Assembly (NCBI GenBank): GCA_900291925.1
Contig: UWYS01000004.1
Coordinates: forward strand, 930,001-994,000
DNA from: Thecaphora thlaspeos
Taxonomy: Eukaryota; Basidiomycota; Ustilaginomycetes; Urocystidales; Glomosporiaceae
DNA length: 64,000 nucleotides
Direction: 5' to 3'
Shown: positions 1 to 12,554 of the stretch, in pieces
How positions within the stretch are numbered: the first letter of the stretch is position 1
Layout of the letters: each line of letters opens with the position of its first letter
Translations under genes and position numbers: made by a program
Notes under the pieces: model-generated
What the model saw: only the letters and a program-made list of their open reading frames with translations
What the model was told of the DNA's origin: nothing
Database searches by the model: none

Positions 1-68
1 GACGCTGCGCGACAGTACGGTACGGTTGTGAGAGCTGGATCAGATGGCGTTGCGGTGCGAGAGCAGGA

Positions 69-3000
69 TCAGATGACGTTGCGTATGTCCATCACGAAGG
101 GCTGGCAGCGCTTCACTATCCTCGACGACGGCGAAGGCGACGGGGCCTCGCGCAGGGAAAGAGGCTCGAAATGACGGTCAAAGGAGAAGTCGGAGCAGTC
201 GCTGCTGCTATCGCTGTCGCTGTGATTGCGGGTGCGAGGCATGCCGGGCACCAGCGCGGCCGCCACACCTGACGTAGGAGGTGCACTTGCACCTTGCACC
301 TCAGCCTCGTCCATCGTGTCGGCAGTGGTGAAGGTAGGCTGTGCAGGGGTCGGCCCGACTCGACGTACGCCGCCGATGCTGGCCATCCTTCGGGGTGACT
401 GGCGAGGCAATTCCGCGGCACTACTGCCGCGGTGCGCCCGCGGACCGTTCCTAGCGTGCGGCTTCGAATATGACGGCGTGTAGTGCATCTTCGACCGCCC
501 GCGAACCGTGATGGGCTGCGAGAAGGTGCAGGCCACCTCGATGACATTGGAGGCGGTGGCGACCGCAGCCGCAGTCACTGCTCCTGGACCGACGCCAGCC
601 GCGGCACGTCGCGTCCTGCGGCCTGTGCCGCTGCCTCCGGACAGGGAGTTCGGATCCACATGGGCGTGGATCGTCAGCTTGAGGGCATAGTACTGCTGGC
701 CAGCGTGGCCCTTCTGTCCGTTGTTGAGCGTTGCTGAGCGGATCTGGATCCTGCGGAAGGCCGCAACGTAGCTGCCGAGCTCCTGGCTGCGCTCGTTGAA
801 CGCCGGGTCTCCGCTCAGATCGCCGCCGAGAGCCAACGGCCTGGGGAGGACGTCGCTCCGCGGGCCTCGTTCACGGGCAGAGCCGAACTGGATCAGGGCG
901 ATTTCGTGTTGCGGAAGCTCGCTGACGCCGCCGAGGTGGTTGGCGATGTGCGCCGACACCGTCACCGTGAAGTGGGTCACCGGGAGGACGTCGGAAGAGC
1001 CAACTCGCCTAGCGAAGACTTGAGACGGTTCGGCCTTTCGACCCGTCGCCTCCTTTGTCAGACAGCAGGCGGCATCGATCTTGAGATCTGTGACGTAGAG
1101 CGGAGAGAGTCCGGAGCAGGTAGGCAGAGATGGACTCGAAAACTGGCTCAGCTCGCTCCTCCCTTGCGTCTTCCACCGAAACTAATAGTCTCTTCACCTA
1201 CAGTTACGTCGGTAGCAGGCCCACTTTCCATCGCTGCAGTCAACGCAGCGACGCGGTCACAGGAATGTGTTGTCTTGTGAGTCGGAAGGGGTCCCGGCGG
1301 ACGAGTGCATTTATAATGACAGGATTTTACTCACACGATCACAAAGCAGCTGTGGGTGGTGCTCTTTATGTCGCACGCAAGCCTGCTCATTAGAGTTCGG
1401 TGAGAGAGTGCCGGCGCGATTAGATCAGCTGCTCAAGGTTTGGAAGGCTGATCCTGATTGACATCTACTGCGCTACTCACAAGTTGCCGTCCGCGTCCAT
1501 GAGTTCCGCCCGCATCATTGTGGGTCGCGTGAAAATCTCACCACTCTCGCCCTCTTGGAATGTATGTCGCGATGAGACAGGATTAGGGACAGGCGCGTCA
1601 AACAAGGATTCTTCAGGGACAGGATTGCCGGTGGGTGCAGAGGTGTCGATCAACGGCCTCGCCGCGTCCATGTCGTCGTCGTCATCCATCGCCATGTGGC
1701 TCGGTCGACGAGGCTGGCGCATGCTCTGACCTCCGACAAGGTCGTCAATACGCATGCAGTCAATGGAAAGTGGTCGAGCATCGACGAGGAGTCCTCCGCC
1801 AAGCGGGAAAGGTGACGGGGCCGCTTGTTCCTTCCTGGCTCCCATCATCGCGGTTGTCGGCGGCAACGGCGCGGCAGGTCCAGAAAATGCGTGTGCTAGT
1901 TTTAAGACGGGAACGTGCCAGTAAGCGTCATACTTTGCAGGGCTCGTCAGCCTGACGGCGGGAAGTTGCAGCGGGTGATGGACCGCCGGCGGCGAAATAT
2001 TGGGTCGCGAGGAGAAGCGCGGAGGTGCACAACTCGTCCACGGCTTACCGTCCACCGTTTCGGGATGCTCGGGATAGTGACGAGGCGTCCGTCCGTCAAA
2101 TGTCGTGGGGAGCTCGCGGAAGTAGTCTTCGTGCTCCACCGTAGAGCGAACGGAGCTGGTGCGCGATAGGCTGCTGCCCGTCAGTGATAAGATGCGGGAT
2201 GTATACCAGGGTCAGACGCGGATTGCGAGCATCGTCACCGTCCAAGGAAATCTGCCCACTTACGGTATCGAAGGGGTGGACAGCCGTGACAAGGAGGGGA
2301 AGAAGGAGCTCGTCGTCGCCGGCGACGACGAGACGGAGCGAAAGATGCCTCCACCGACATATACATTCGGGGTGGCGGGCATCGAGGAGCGGTAGTAAGG
2401 ATGATACGAGAGAGAGCGTGAGTCGTTGGTGAAAGAACGGGTACGCTGCATCTTGTCGGTCGGCGGCGGGGTGAGCGGGACAGCTGCGTCGCATTGGCGA
2501 TGCAACTGGAGAGGGCGCAGAGGCGTGCGGATGGGTCCGGTCCTGGTGCGAGGCTGGTCCGAGACGGGCTGCAGCGACGGTGGCGGTGGGGTCCTTGGGG
2601 TCCTCCACATTCCTATTTTGCCCTCTACGCCTCCTCGTCCTTGTCGTTCTGTTCCTCGTCGTCCTCCTCCTCCACCTCGCCCTCGAAAATCCCCTCCGGG
2701 CGTAGTCGGCGAAGGCGGCAGTGGAAGAGGCGGAAGCGGCAGCGAATTTAGCAGCTCAGTTTCGAAGGGCTCGTCTAGGCCTTGAAGAAGGATATCGTCT
2801 TGGCGATGGCGATGGAGGTGATGAGCGGGATGATGGTGACGCTGGTGACGCTGAAAGCGAAGGGTATGGCACGAGGGGGACGACAGGAGGGGATCGACGC
2901 TGGAAGGGGGCTCGAATCGGAAGCGCGGTGGTGAAAAGGGATGGAGATTGGGAGGCAGGTCGAACGGAGGGATTTTGCCGTTGCTCACTTTTATCGGAGT

Positions 3001-3111
3001 CGAAGGGGGAAGGGCCTCGTCCATCGCATTCTCAACGCACTCGACGCTCTCCATCGCCGTAGCTGGAGTAGAGATCCGCAGGGAGCCGGCACGACGACGC
3101 TGTCCGGCCAT
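69..3111 (-). CDS. NDT80/PhoG-like DNA-binding transcription factor
   Basis: Four exons: 3111-2264, 2155-1481, 1233-1198 and 1008-69, giving 832 codons plus stop with all phases closing. The N-terminal half (about 500 residues) is Pro/Ser/His-rich and probably disordered. The DNA-binding region begins near the end of exon 2 (ELMDADGN), continues through a 36-nt exon encoding DGKWACYRRNC, and carries on in exon 4 with VTHFTVTVSAHI, RIQIRSATLNNGQKG, QQYYALKLTIHAHVD and VACTFSQPITVRGRS, which are hallmarks of the Ndt80 fold. This family regulates meiosis, nutrient responses and carbon catabolism in fungi. The ATG at 3111 is chosen because the frame upstream has no better ATG; 3054 is an alternative. 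The acidic Ser-rich tail (SDSDSSSDCSDFSFD) could be a phosphorylation or activation region. The C-terminus lies 69 bases from the window edge, so a further 3' exon cannot be excluded. The family call is firm; the biological target is unknown. Confidence 0.85.
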
Positions 3112-5853
3112 ATCTGCATCGGCCAGCCCAGCCGGCCTGATGCACGAGCGAGCGAAGAAGAGAGGAATTAGAGGCCAACTGAAGGGGTCCGATAGGCGAA
3201 CGCCCGTGCACACGGCTAGGAAGGGGTTTGAGGTGATTGCACCGCAAAGGGAGGAAAAGAATGCACAGCGTCAGCAACAAGCCCTATCTCGAACCCTACG
3301 GCTTACGCTCGACAACTCACTTGGAAGACTTGCGATAGGCGCGCTGAGATAGACTCGACGATACCAGTCTCCGCCAGTCACAGGAGAAGGGAGTCGGATC
3401 GAGAGCGCAACGCTGGGCCCGGACCAAGGCGAGTCCTACGCCTGTATCTGGGCTGTGCAGACCCCCTTGCCACTTTCTATCGATGGGAAGCTAGAAGCTT
3501 CCACGCAAATTCTGCCAGACAGAAGCTGAGCACGAGCAAGGAGTGACGGTCGGATGATCCGCAGGGCGCAGCGAAACGAGTTGTGACCGGCCGGATGGAC
3601 CTCGGGTCAGCCAGCTAGCGATGGTCGAGCCTGGCGAGAGCCGTTCCGATGAGATGGGCTCGAGCGATATCGATAAGCAGAAGGGTTAGGCTTCGGGCCG
3701 ACTGGCGTGGGTCCGCACAAGGAGATCAAGCGTCGGTTTGCACGCCTACCTTGTCGTCTGCCGAAGCGCTTACGGCTCAAGACGCCGGCGGTGAAGGGAA
3801 AGACTAGCTTGGGCTTGGGCGCTGTCGATGGTTGCCTGGGCGGACAAACGTAGCAGCTATGGTTCGCTCGTAGCACGGGCTAGGACTTCCGTGTCAGCGC
3901 CGTAAGGATGCGCTGCGAGGTATGCAAGTGATGGCGCCTGTTCCAGCGTACGTACGTGCGTGTGAGATGTGAGTGCACCGTGACTGCTAGCGCAGCTCGA
4001 GTACTGGGCCTCGAGGAAGGAACAGTCGTCCAGGCTATCTTGGGTCGAGCGCAGAGGGGGACAGAGGCGGTGGCTGCGCTGCACGGGAGTGTTCTAGGCA
4101 AGTAGAAGTGATGGTGACGGGAGGATAGGGGCAGGGGTCGTACACGATGGTGGGAGCGAGACGGATGGGAACGAGAGGGCTGAGACAGGGGAACGAGAAG
4201 GTAGTCTTACGGAGGATGTGGACCAACGGTCTCTTGACCGAGTAGTCGTGGGAGAGCTGTGCTGTGATTTGAGAGAGACGGGGGAAACCCACAGTCAGCG
4301 AAAGCTCGAGCTAGCCTCATACGGAACGCCTGTCTCTGCCCACCAATTCGTCAGAGCAGTAGTGAGACCTTCGAACGACGAGGCCAGGAGGAGCCGAAAG
4401 CATTCATTCTAAGATTGCTGACGTGGGAAGGAGGAGGCACATACGCCGTCTGGTCTCGGAGGACGCCGATGCAGACTCGAGGGTGCTGCTGTGGTGCTGA
4501 ATGAAGGCAGTGATGGGCAGGCGGGCGAACGGGAGTGCGTGCCCAGGACTGAGCACGCACTTCGGCCGCTGCCTCACGGATCTCGATGCATGACCCGTCC
4601 GGGATGCTGAGGCAACATCCCAGAGTGTCGTTGCTTCAACCCCTCCTGTTGCCCCTTGGTGACACTTTCCTCCGTTGCGGGCCGCCGTCTCGCTTCGTTA
4701 GCATCTTCAGCCGCCGCGCGCTAGCTGATCTCCCGCTATTCCTTCTCGAGCTAGAAAAACGCCGCATCGCTAAGACTCGAGCTGGTCACCTGCCTGGGTT
4801 CATATAGATAGAGAACTACACAGGTCGCCATTACTATGACCCTGTTTCGTGTCTCGGAAACTGAGTTCCGTCGAAAAGCTTGAGATGTAAGTTTTCTAGA
4901 ACGGCGGCGGATTGCGCTCCGAGAGGAGGAAGGGGAAGAAAAAAAAAAAAAGGCGTGTCGCCAAGCGTGGGACCAGGCGTGGCCGAGAGCTGGGTGCCAT
5001 TTATCGTGTGACGAAGTGGCGAGGTTTAGGCGATAAATGCCACCGAGCCGTTGGACGCTCGAGCCCTTGCATGCGCGTCCCGAGGGAGAAGGACGTCAAG
5101 CTACCTCGAAGCAGGCAAGAGAGCGGCGAGAGCTTCCGTTCGGCGGCGGTAATGTTGTCTAAAAAGAGCAGGCGGGGAGGGTAAATCGATCCTGGTAGGT
5201 TCTCGCTTCGGTCCAACTTGATCAAAATGTTGAGCGCGCCAGGCCGGACAGCAGCGATCCGCCAAGAAGCAGGCGAGAGCTATCAAGGAGCTGATCCGGG
5301 GCAAACTGAGCTAGGAGAAAAGAAGGGCCGTCGCAAGACGGAGTTGCCGACGACGGAAAGGCCGCCCGCTAGCTCGTCCGCCTCCCGCCAGACGCGACAG
5401 GGATAAGGCTTGGCGCCGTCAAGAGTTCCGACGCCGCTCCCCAAACCTTGTCCAAGGCAGTCACTCCGTCTCTCCACAACGCAAGGCCGGTACCTTGGCG
5501 CCTAGATCAGCCGCCTGCCGTCCGCGAACGGGCGCTAGGGCCGGTATCGCAAGCAAGGCACGGTTGAAGATAAGCTAGTCTTGGATTCCAGAGATAGAAA
5601 TGATGCGGTTGCTTCAACGTAGATATCGAATACATGTGGACTGAGCGGCAAGGACGGACGGGAAGGTGCTGGCTGGTATATTAGTAGTACTCTACGGATG
5701 GGATGCGGCAGGTTTAGCCGGCGATCAGCTCAGGCAGTGGCTCTTTGTTCGCGCGCCAGCTACTGCTGGGCGGGGAAGGGGCCTCGAACGTCGGAGCGGG
5801 ACAGCCATGGCTGATGACAAGAGGTGCGGTGGAATTACTCCTTTCTTCACCAA
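3112..5853. other. intergenic region between NDT80-like gene and AOX
   Basis: About 2.7 kb with no convincing gene on either strand; the open frames here have no recognisable motif and no third-position bias. It holds the 5' flank of the NDT80-like gene and the 3' flank of the AOX gene. A poly-A run lies near 4938-4950, and a GTAC-type palindrome (CGTACGTACG) near 3948. Confidence 0.5.
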
Positions 5854-7320
5854 TTAGGCGGTCTTCTTGGCGGCGTCCATGGCCTCTTTTTCGCTGTTCT
5901 TCGCCCACTCGAGGGCCTCGTTCCTTTCGAGGCCGTAGCTGCCGCCGCGCATCTTGGCTGGAGCATCGCGGTAAGCGAAAGGATTGGGGTCGGTCGACTC
6001 GAGCGAGGCAAAGGTGTGGTTGATGTGCCGGTGCGTTGCCTCATCGGCGCGCATGGCGCGGACGACGTCCTCGAACATGGCGTTGGCCGGCAGCTGCCAG
6101 TACTCCTTTGCAATCTCTGGGGCGGCGAGATTCTCCCATTCGGGCAACCTGCCGGCCTTCATGTCCTCGAGGACCAGAGAGTAGGTGTGGACTGCCTCCT
6201 CCTCGAGCTTGCCGACGAAGCGGTGCGCCACACGCGGTGAGACGAGGTAGAAGAGGAAGAAGAAGTTGTAGAAGACGCCCTGCGCTAGCAACGCAAACGT
6301 CCTCGCGATGATGCCTGGCTTGGCGATGGCCATCAAGGTGAGCAGGTGCATGCGCTCGTTCTCGGCGTCTGCGAAGAGGGCGGATCAGCAGGAATTGGAG
6401 GGGGCGAGATGAGGGTTAGGTCAGCGATGAGCACTGCAGACAGGACCTGCGACGTCTTCCGAGGGAAGGACTCGACGCTACCACGACTCACCTTCGAGCA
6501 TCGTGTGAATCCATCCCTTGTCTCGCTTCATCAACCTCAGGCTCTGCAGGTGACGGCAGGTAGCGGCGACCATACCGGGGACGCCCGCGACCGTCTCGAG
6601 GAAGATCATCCGGTTCATCCAGTTGTCCGGCCCAAAGACAATCCCTTTCTTCCGCATCTCTTCGAGCGTCATGCCCTCGATCTCGTTGGCGTCGACGGAG
6701 CTGGCCTTGTCGACCTTGACAGCCGCCCCGTCGCGCTCCATGTGGTCGAGTCTGTCCTTCTGCGCCGCGATGTGGCGAGGGAGGTCGACCTTCCTGCTCG
6801 ATTTTGCTGGCTTGATCGCGGGGAACTTCTTGTTCTTGTAACCAGGGTAGCGGGTGGCCAGGTCGAAGATGCTCCGGGCTAGCCAGACCATCCTCGCTGC
6901 GACGCGGTCGCCTGTCGTCTGGGACTCGCGGTGGACGACCTTGACCGAGTCGAGGTCGGACTCCGAGTAGACCGGGTGGAAGAGGAGGTAGCTCTTGCTG
7001 GGATGCTTCTCGCCATGGACGACGTCGCGCGAGTCGGCCGTTGCCTCCATCTCGCCGCCGCCGTCTCCCTGCTTCGTGCTGGAAGGATTGGTGCCGGGTC
7101 CCGCGGTGGCGGGCCGGCTGGAGCGTAGCGGGTGCATGGAGGGCTGGACGCTGGTGGCCAGTGGCGAGCCGAGGCGGGTCAAGGTGGAGAGGCAGCGCTG
7201 GCTTCGCATAGAGGTCATCTCGGCGCTAACGAGGCCCTTCCACGCCGGTGACCTGAGCACCTGGCGTATCTGCTGGATTGACGAGCGCGTTGCCGCCGCG
7301 AACATGGGCTGGGAGAGCAT
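5854..7320 (-). CDS. AOX1: mitochondrial alternative oxidase
   Basis: Two exons, 7320-6492 and 6368-5854, encode 447 residues; the 123-nt intron has GTGAGT...CAG and splits the codon for D277. The protein is the cyanide-insensitive ubiquinol oxidase of the inner mitochondrial membrane, which reduces oxygen to water without proton pumping. The di-iron ligands are visible: E242 in FLETVAGVPGM, E281/H284 in AENERMHLL, the glutamates of KLEEEAVHTY, and E386/H389 in RADEATHRHINH. The first 50 residues are rich in R, S and A with almost no acidic residues, fitting a mitochondrial presequence. About 100 residues between presequence and catalytic domain are poorly conserved, as usual for fungal AOX. 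The ATG at 7320 (MLSQPMF) is chosen because upstream sequence in frame lacks presequence character; M6 at 7305 is an alternative. Confidence 0.97.
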
Positions 7321-9521
7321 CGCTGGCGAGGATGCGGCTGAAGGTGGTGCCGGTTGGAGACGCCGTCCGTGTGGATGAGTGTTGGTTAACGCTGGTGCTT
7401 GGTGCTGGAGGTGCGAGGGTTGGGGTTGTGTCGGGGCGATGCGACGTCGTCGTGTGGTGCGTGAGGTGTGGTGTGGTGTGTGATGTGGTGTTGCTTGGTG
7501 AGCAGAGGACCTTGCCACCTGGCCGACAAAGGACAGTGGTCAGGTTTTATACACGATCGTGGTCTGTCCGGCGCTGCGGAGTGGAGGGGAGGGGCACGAG
7601 CAAGCTATGGTATGCCATGCCTCGACCAGGTACGGAGGGTACAGGGCACGCTCTCGCTCCGCCCAACCTGCTGACTCGGCTCCTGTGTCTCTCGGAGTGC
7701 GAGGACGGCGGGTAATACAAATCGGCCATTGTCGGGGCATTGCCCTCTCAAAATCAGAGAAGCATGATTCGTCGACCGAGTACTCAGCGTCAGTGTGTGA
7801 GGAACGTACCAGGTCGTGTCAGCAGGCTTCGATCGAGGTTCCAACGTAACTGCCCTCGTTGCCGCCACCTTGACCGGGCCCACCGTTCGGGTCGGGACGG
7901 GCGGCTGTCTGAGAGCGCAGAAAGATGCTGGCAGGTCGAAGCACAGGCAGCGCATCGCAGAGCGAGCGAGGTGCCGCATGGACCCTGTCGAAAGTAGCCG
8001 TTCGGCACCCTTGCCGGACGCCATCCCGGTCCTTTTTCGTCGGAGCCACACGGGTCCCTCTGTCCCCCCCCCCCACTTCGCTCGTAGAAAGCACCAGATC
8101 ACGTGGGCTCGGAGCGTTTGGCGGACGGTCCATGTCGTAACTCTCCCGAATCTTTCTTACGCCAGCCGTCGGTCTTCATCCTGTCTAGCTTGCGTCGGAG
8201 GGTTTCCGACCTTTACACAGCTTGAACCCTAGGCCCACACGCCGTATCTATCATGTACAGTATCGTATCCGGCCCTCGCCGCCGAACGCGAGTCTTGCGC
8301 ATCGTCGCGTCTCCTCGAGCTTCAGATGTACCCGGTCCGCGGCAACTTTGCGATCGGGCCAGCTACGTACTCTAGGTAGGGTTTGAGGCCGAGACTGAGA
8401 CACGCACCGGCCTTACAGAGTGAGTAAGATTCGCTCATAGATGTCAGAATTGCCGCAGCTGACGTCGGCCCTGGTCAATGGAAGCGCGCGCAACAAGACA
8501 GCGGACAAGACACTGCGTCGGCGTGGCGAACGAAAGGGAGGCCATCGGGAAACGATCAACCGGATCCGTGGCAAAAGATCCTGGGATGATCAGCTGGCTG
8601 GAGTGCGCCACCCGAGACCCCTGGAAGTGACGACCAGCTCTGGCGTAGCAAGGAGATAGATCCTTCACCTTCATGGATCTGCACCTCCGGCGTCTGAGGA
8701 CACCACAGCAAGAGACAGCCCTGGACCCCCCCCCCCGCTCCCTAACCCTTACGGATCGAGTCAAGCGCCCACCATCGCTCCACCTAAAGACGTCTGACAC
8801 GGACACGACAGAAGGCACAAACGGACTACAACCAACATACATGCCGTGGTCAGGCGAGCGATTAGGGAGAAGTTTGGTTTACTTTTCGGTCACCGTGGGT
8901 GTGATGGCCTTTTTCTACACCTCGCCCGGCGACGGGAAAGGGGCAACATGGGCGTCCCCGCACGCTGCGAGACGGGGAACGGGTGTGTATGTGTGCATGG
9001 TGCATGGTGTGCGTGTGCGTGTGAGTGTGGTGATCGAGGGAAAGCCAAATCGACAAAGCCTTGCCAATTTTGCCTCTCGTCCGTAGAAGGTTCCCCTGTC
9101 CACCGACGCTTTCGAGTCGGCGCATCCTCATCTTCCTAAGAAGCCTCTGCGAGTTGGTGAGGTCCGCGGTGGATGTCGGGGACCGTTCCGAGCCAGGCCC
9201 GCCTCGGGTGGCAGGCCATGGCGAGTCGGACGTTAGGGTTGTGCGTGTGGTGGACGCGAGAGTCGGATCAGAACCGCATCGTGGATGAGTCGGTGTGGCT
9301 ACGAGAAACCTTCTCCCTCCGATGTGGATTTGCCGGGAAGAGGTGTATTTTGGTGTTACAGAGTCAACGAAGCAATGCGTCGAGAATTGAAGGTTGGGTG
9401 TGTGTGTGTGTGTGTGCGAGGATTCGGGTGAAATGGACAAGACAAGAGCGGAAACAAGGGGGGAAACCGAGGCCGGGAAAGCAAAAAGCGAACGAAAGAA
9501 ATGCACTCGAAGTGCAATCGT
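7321..9521. other. intergenic region between AOX and eL34
   Basis: About 2.2 kb without a supportable gene. It contains the AOX promoter side, two poly-C runs (near 8047 and 8730), a loose TG-rich stretch around 8975-9030, and a perfect (GT)n microsatellite at 9398-9416. The open frames crossing it are low-complexity (TH repeats or Arg/Ser-rich). Confidence 0.5.
9398..9416. repeat. (GT)n microsatellite
   Basis: An uninterrupted GT dinucleotide run downstream of the eL34 stop codon, likely in the 3' flank. Confidence 0.9.
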
Positions 9522-10163
9522 TTACTTCTTGGCGGCCTGAGCCTTGATGACGTTCTTGACGATCTTGGCCTCCTCAACAAGGAACGCGCGGATCACGCTG
9601 TGGGCGGGAGAGGCGCAAATGGAAGGCGAAGTGTCAGCTGGTCGGTTCGAGTGACCACCGCCCGGGGGCGAGCAGGGACAGTTCCACAACATCGACCTTG
9701 CCGAATCCAACGTATCGGGTCTTCCTCGTGCCAACCTCATTCTCTGCACCATGCTGTCTGCTCGTCGCTCCTAGCCCTCGGACTAGACCAATTCGCCCGT
9801 GATCTACCTTTGCGTCCTCCGTTCCGAGCCCGCTTCCATGCCTGCTCGTGTTGCCCCGAGTCCCCTCCGCACGTTCTCGACAGCCACGCCCAACACTTAC
9901 CGAGTTCGGACGCAGTTGGCGCAGCGGTTTCCGCCGTAGGCCCTCTGGACCGTCTTCAACCTCTTGGAGACGGTGGCGTACTCGCGGGGACGGAGCGACT
10001 TGACACCGGGTAGGGCGGTGTGGCAATCTCCGCACTTGGGCGAGGTGGGGAGCTTCCTGGTGTGATGGTACACCAGACGGCCACCGGGCGTCTTGACGAT
10101 GCGTCGTCGGTTAGACTTGGTGTTGTACGGGGTACGCTTGCGGAGAGTAACTCGCTGGGCCAT
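9522..10163 (-). CDS. RPL34: 60S ribosomal protein eL34
   Basis: Two coding exons, 10163-9901 and 9597-9522, encode 112 residues, close to the usual 115-125. The start MAQRVTLRKRTPYNTKSNRR, the zinc-ribbon-like CGDC and CANC pairs, the block RAYGGNRCANCVRTR, and the C-terminal RAFLVEEAKIVK are diagnostic of eL34, a component of the large cytosolic ribosomal subunit. The 303-nt intron starts GTAAGT, ends CCCACAG and splits the Arg codon just after VRT. The ATG is directly preceded by CCTGTAG, so an additional intron in the 5' UTR is plausible, as is common in ribosomal-protein genes. The gene is divergent from the mitochondrial ribosomal protein gene uL6m, with 1.3 kb between the start codons. 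Confidence 0.97.
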
Positions 10164-11506
10164 CTACAGGTGCGGAGCGGGACAGTGGAGAAAAGACGGG
10201 TGGCGGTCAGTCTACAGGAGACACTGGCGGCGATGAATGTGTCCAGGTTGGGCAGGTCTCCGACGATACGAGACTAGACGAAGACGACGAGATGACAGTA
10301 CGGTGTTCGATGTGGCTCGATGTGGTGCTGAGAGGTTGAGCTTGGATGAGGGCGGGAGATCGGTAAATGGTGGTGCGAGGCGAGGGCGAGACGGAGTGGC
10401 GTCGAAGTTTCGTCGCAGAGCCCCGACCGGCCTCAGAACTTTCGTCTGTTGTACGTCAAGTGCCAGAGCTTCCGGTCAGCCTGCCTCTAAACCTAGAACT
10501 TCGATAATCCTGCCAGTTCTTTCCTCGCAATCCTTTCCGAGGCTCGAGGACCGGATCTTAACCCCCTTAGCGACGGAGCGCCAATCAAGCCAAATCTTCC
10601 GAACAGAGCTTCCCCGTCTGGCGAGCAACTTGCTAGACATCCCGTCCATCCAGCCTGCCAGTCGTCCTGCCTCTGTCTCGGTGCTCCCTAATCATCCTCT
10701 TCCTTTAAGCATGGCCCACGTCGCATTCGTGCGCACATGTGCTTCTTCCTCTATGATTAGAGGTCATGTAAGTCGGTCGTTCTGTCGAGTGTCGCAATAT
10801 GACCGCTCTAGGTTCGGGCAGCGGTCTTCCAGGATATCAGAATCTCCTGAACGAGCAATAGGTGAGATGTCGGGGCTCGTCGAGATATCAGGCGCATGGA
10901 AGGTGGAGTCATAAGTCGTAGTTGGTCTGTAGTCGTCGTTTCGTCGTTTCGTCGTTCCGTCGCTTCATCACTTCGTTGTTTCGTCATTTCGTTGTCTCGT
11001 CGTCCTCGTCTATGTCGTCTTCGACTGCCGAAAGCGATTCGTTAGGGCGACACAAACCTTGAATGATTCTTGAGGGGGATGTTAGGGGGTCGTAGAGGGT
11101 AAGGTGGGTGACGGCGGGGAGGCTGCTGGACCCGTCCTCTGTCCCTCACTCGCCCGCTTCCGCTGTGAGAACCTCACCCGTCCCTCGGACCCGTTGTCTT
11201 TTCTTTTTTTTTTTGCATTTCTTTGCCTAGCATTCACGTGATGCAATTATCCCGATTAGGAGAAAGACAAGGGAAGCATAGATCGGGACAGTTGTCCCGA
11301 TGCTGCGATCTCAGTGATCATCTCTCGTGTCGGAGCCGCTGTTGCTTGCCTGGAACTTCCGAGACCCTCTAGCCTTGTCCCGGTCGCGAACGTCCCCTTT
11401 TTGCCTCGTCCAGGCCTGTCCTCCTCCACCTTTGCTCTATCTCAGGTTTATCCCTACCAACCTCCACCCACCGACTCACCGCCTTCTCCGCCCCGCCACT
11501 GCCGAC
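10164..11506. other. divergent promoter region eL34 / uL6m
   Basis: About 1.3 kb between two divergently transcribed ribosomal protein genes, one cytosolic and one mitochondrial. It holds a TCGTTT-type tandem repeat (10931-11010) and a T-rich tract near 11200-11216. No open frame here looks coding. Confidence 0.6.
10931..11010. repeat. TCGTTT-type imperfect tandem repeat
   Basis: About 80 bases built from degenerate units of the form TCGTCGTTTCG / TCGTTGTTTCG / TCATTTCG. It lies roughly midway between the divergent eL34 and uL6m genes, so it is inside their shared promoter region. Confidence 0.8.
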
Positions 11507-12554
11507 ATGGTCCTCGCCACCGCCGCCTCGGGCTCTTGCGGCCTGCAGCGGGCTTCTACGATGCTTTTGACCGCCAGCCGTGTTGCCACCACCAGCTCCT
11601 CCTCGACTGGTCCTGCGATGCTTGGCCACTCTGTCCGACACTCGCACGTCGGTTCCGCGCCACTCTACCTGCCCGCCTCGACGACGCTTGAGATCCTGCC
11701 ATTCTCTCCGCACCCGAGCCCGTCGCGGCCCCTCTCGACGTCGCTGCGATACGCCAAGACGGCCGTCATCCGCGGTCCGCTGGGCGAGACCGTCGTGCCG
11801 ATTCAGGACTGCATCGACCTCGACCTCGAAGCGCCGCTCGAGGCGACTGACGCCGCGTCACCAGCAGCAGCAGCGGGAGAAGAGGCCGAGCCTCGGAAGC
11901 TGACGCTGCGCGTCAAGGACGCCGGCGTGAAGTCGCAACGCTCCTTCTGGGGCCTGACGCGGGCGCTCCTGAACAACGCCATCACGGGTGTCTCTGAGGG
12001 CCACTCTGTCGCGCTCCGCCTCGTCGGCGTAGGGTATCGTGCCGCGGTCGAGGCCGATCCGCTCCCTCGCTCCTCGAAGCTCGCGTCGGCGCTATCGTCC
12101 GGCCGCACCTTCTTCCTCAACGACGAGCAAAAGGCGTGGGAGGTCGCGCGGCTGCGGAGGATAGAAGAGGAGGCAGCGGCGGCGGGACCGAGGATGAGGC
12201 TCAACATCCGTCTGGGATACTCGCATCCCGTCCTCATGCCCGTGCCCTACGGCATCACCGCGACAACGCCGCAGCCAAACAGGATTCTCCTGCGAGGGGC
12301 TGACAAGGAGCAGCTGGGACTCTTTGCCAGCCAGATTAGGAGCTGGAGGAAGCCCGAACCGTACAAGGTGAGCAGCGAAGCACCCGCTTCTCTCCTTTTA
12401 CCTGTAATGCGGCCGGCACCGTTGGTCTTTGTACTGATGCAACCCTTTGATTTGACCACCTTCGTCACGCTCGCCTCTCTTCTTGTCTCTTCAGGGCAAG
12501 GGCGTATTCGTCGGCGACGAGACGATCCGACTCCGCACGCCAAAGAAGAAGTAG
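11507..12554 (+). CDS. MRPL6: mitochondrial large-subunit ribosomal protein uL6m
   Basis: Exons 11507-12367 and 12495-12554 encode 306 residues. The C-terminal half carries the uL6 signature: NIRLGYSHPVLMPVPYGITA, then QLGLFASQIRSWRKPEPYK, with exon 2 supplying GKGVFVGDETIRLRTPKKK. The L6 family binds 23S-type rRNA near the factor-binding centre. The N-terminus is long, Ser/Thr/Arg-rich and poor in acidic residues, consistent with mitochondrial import; the family is shorter in bacteria (about 180 residues), so about 100 residues are extension plus an insert (LASALSSGRTFFLNDEQKAW). The ATG at 11507 has a good context (GCCGACATGG). The intron (12368-12494) runs GTGAGC...TTCAG. The transcript converges on the next minus-strand gene, stops only 250 bases apart. 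Confidence 0.95.

Noticed and set aside
8040..8740. Poly-C tracts near 8047 and 8730 as possible structural elements
   Set aside because: Only about 10-12 bases each; simple homopolymers with no paired G-run nearby.
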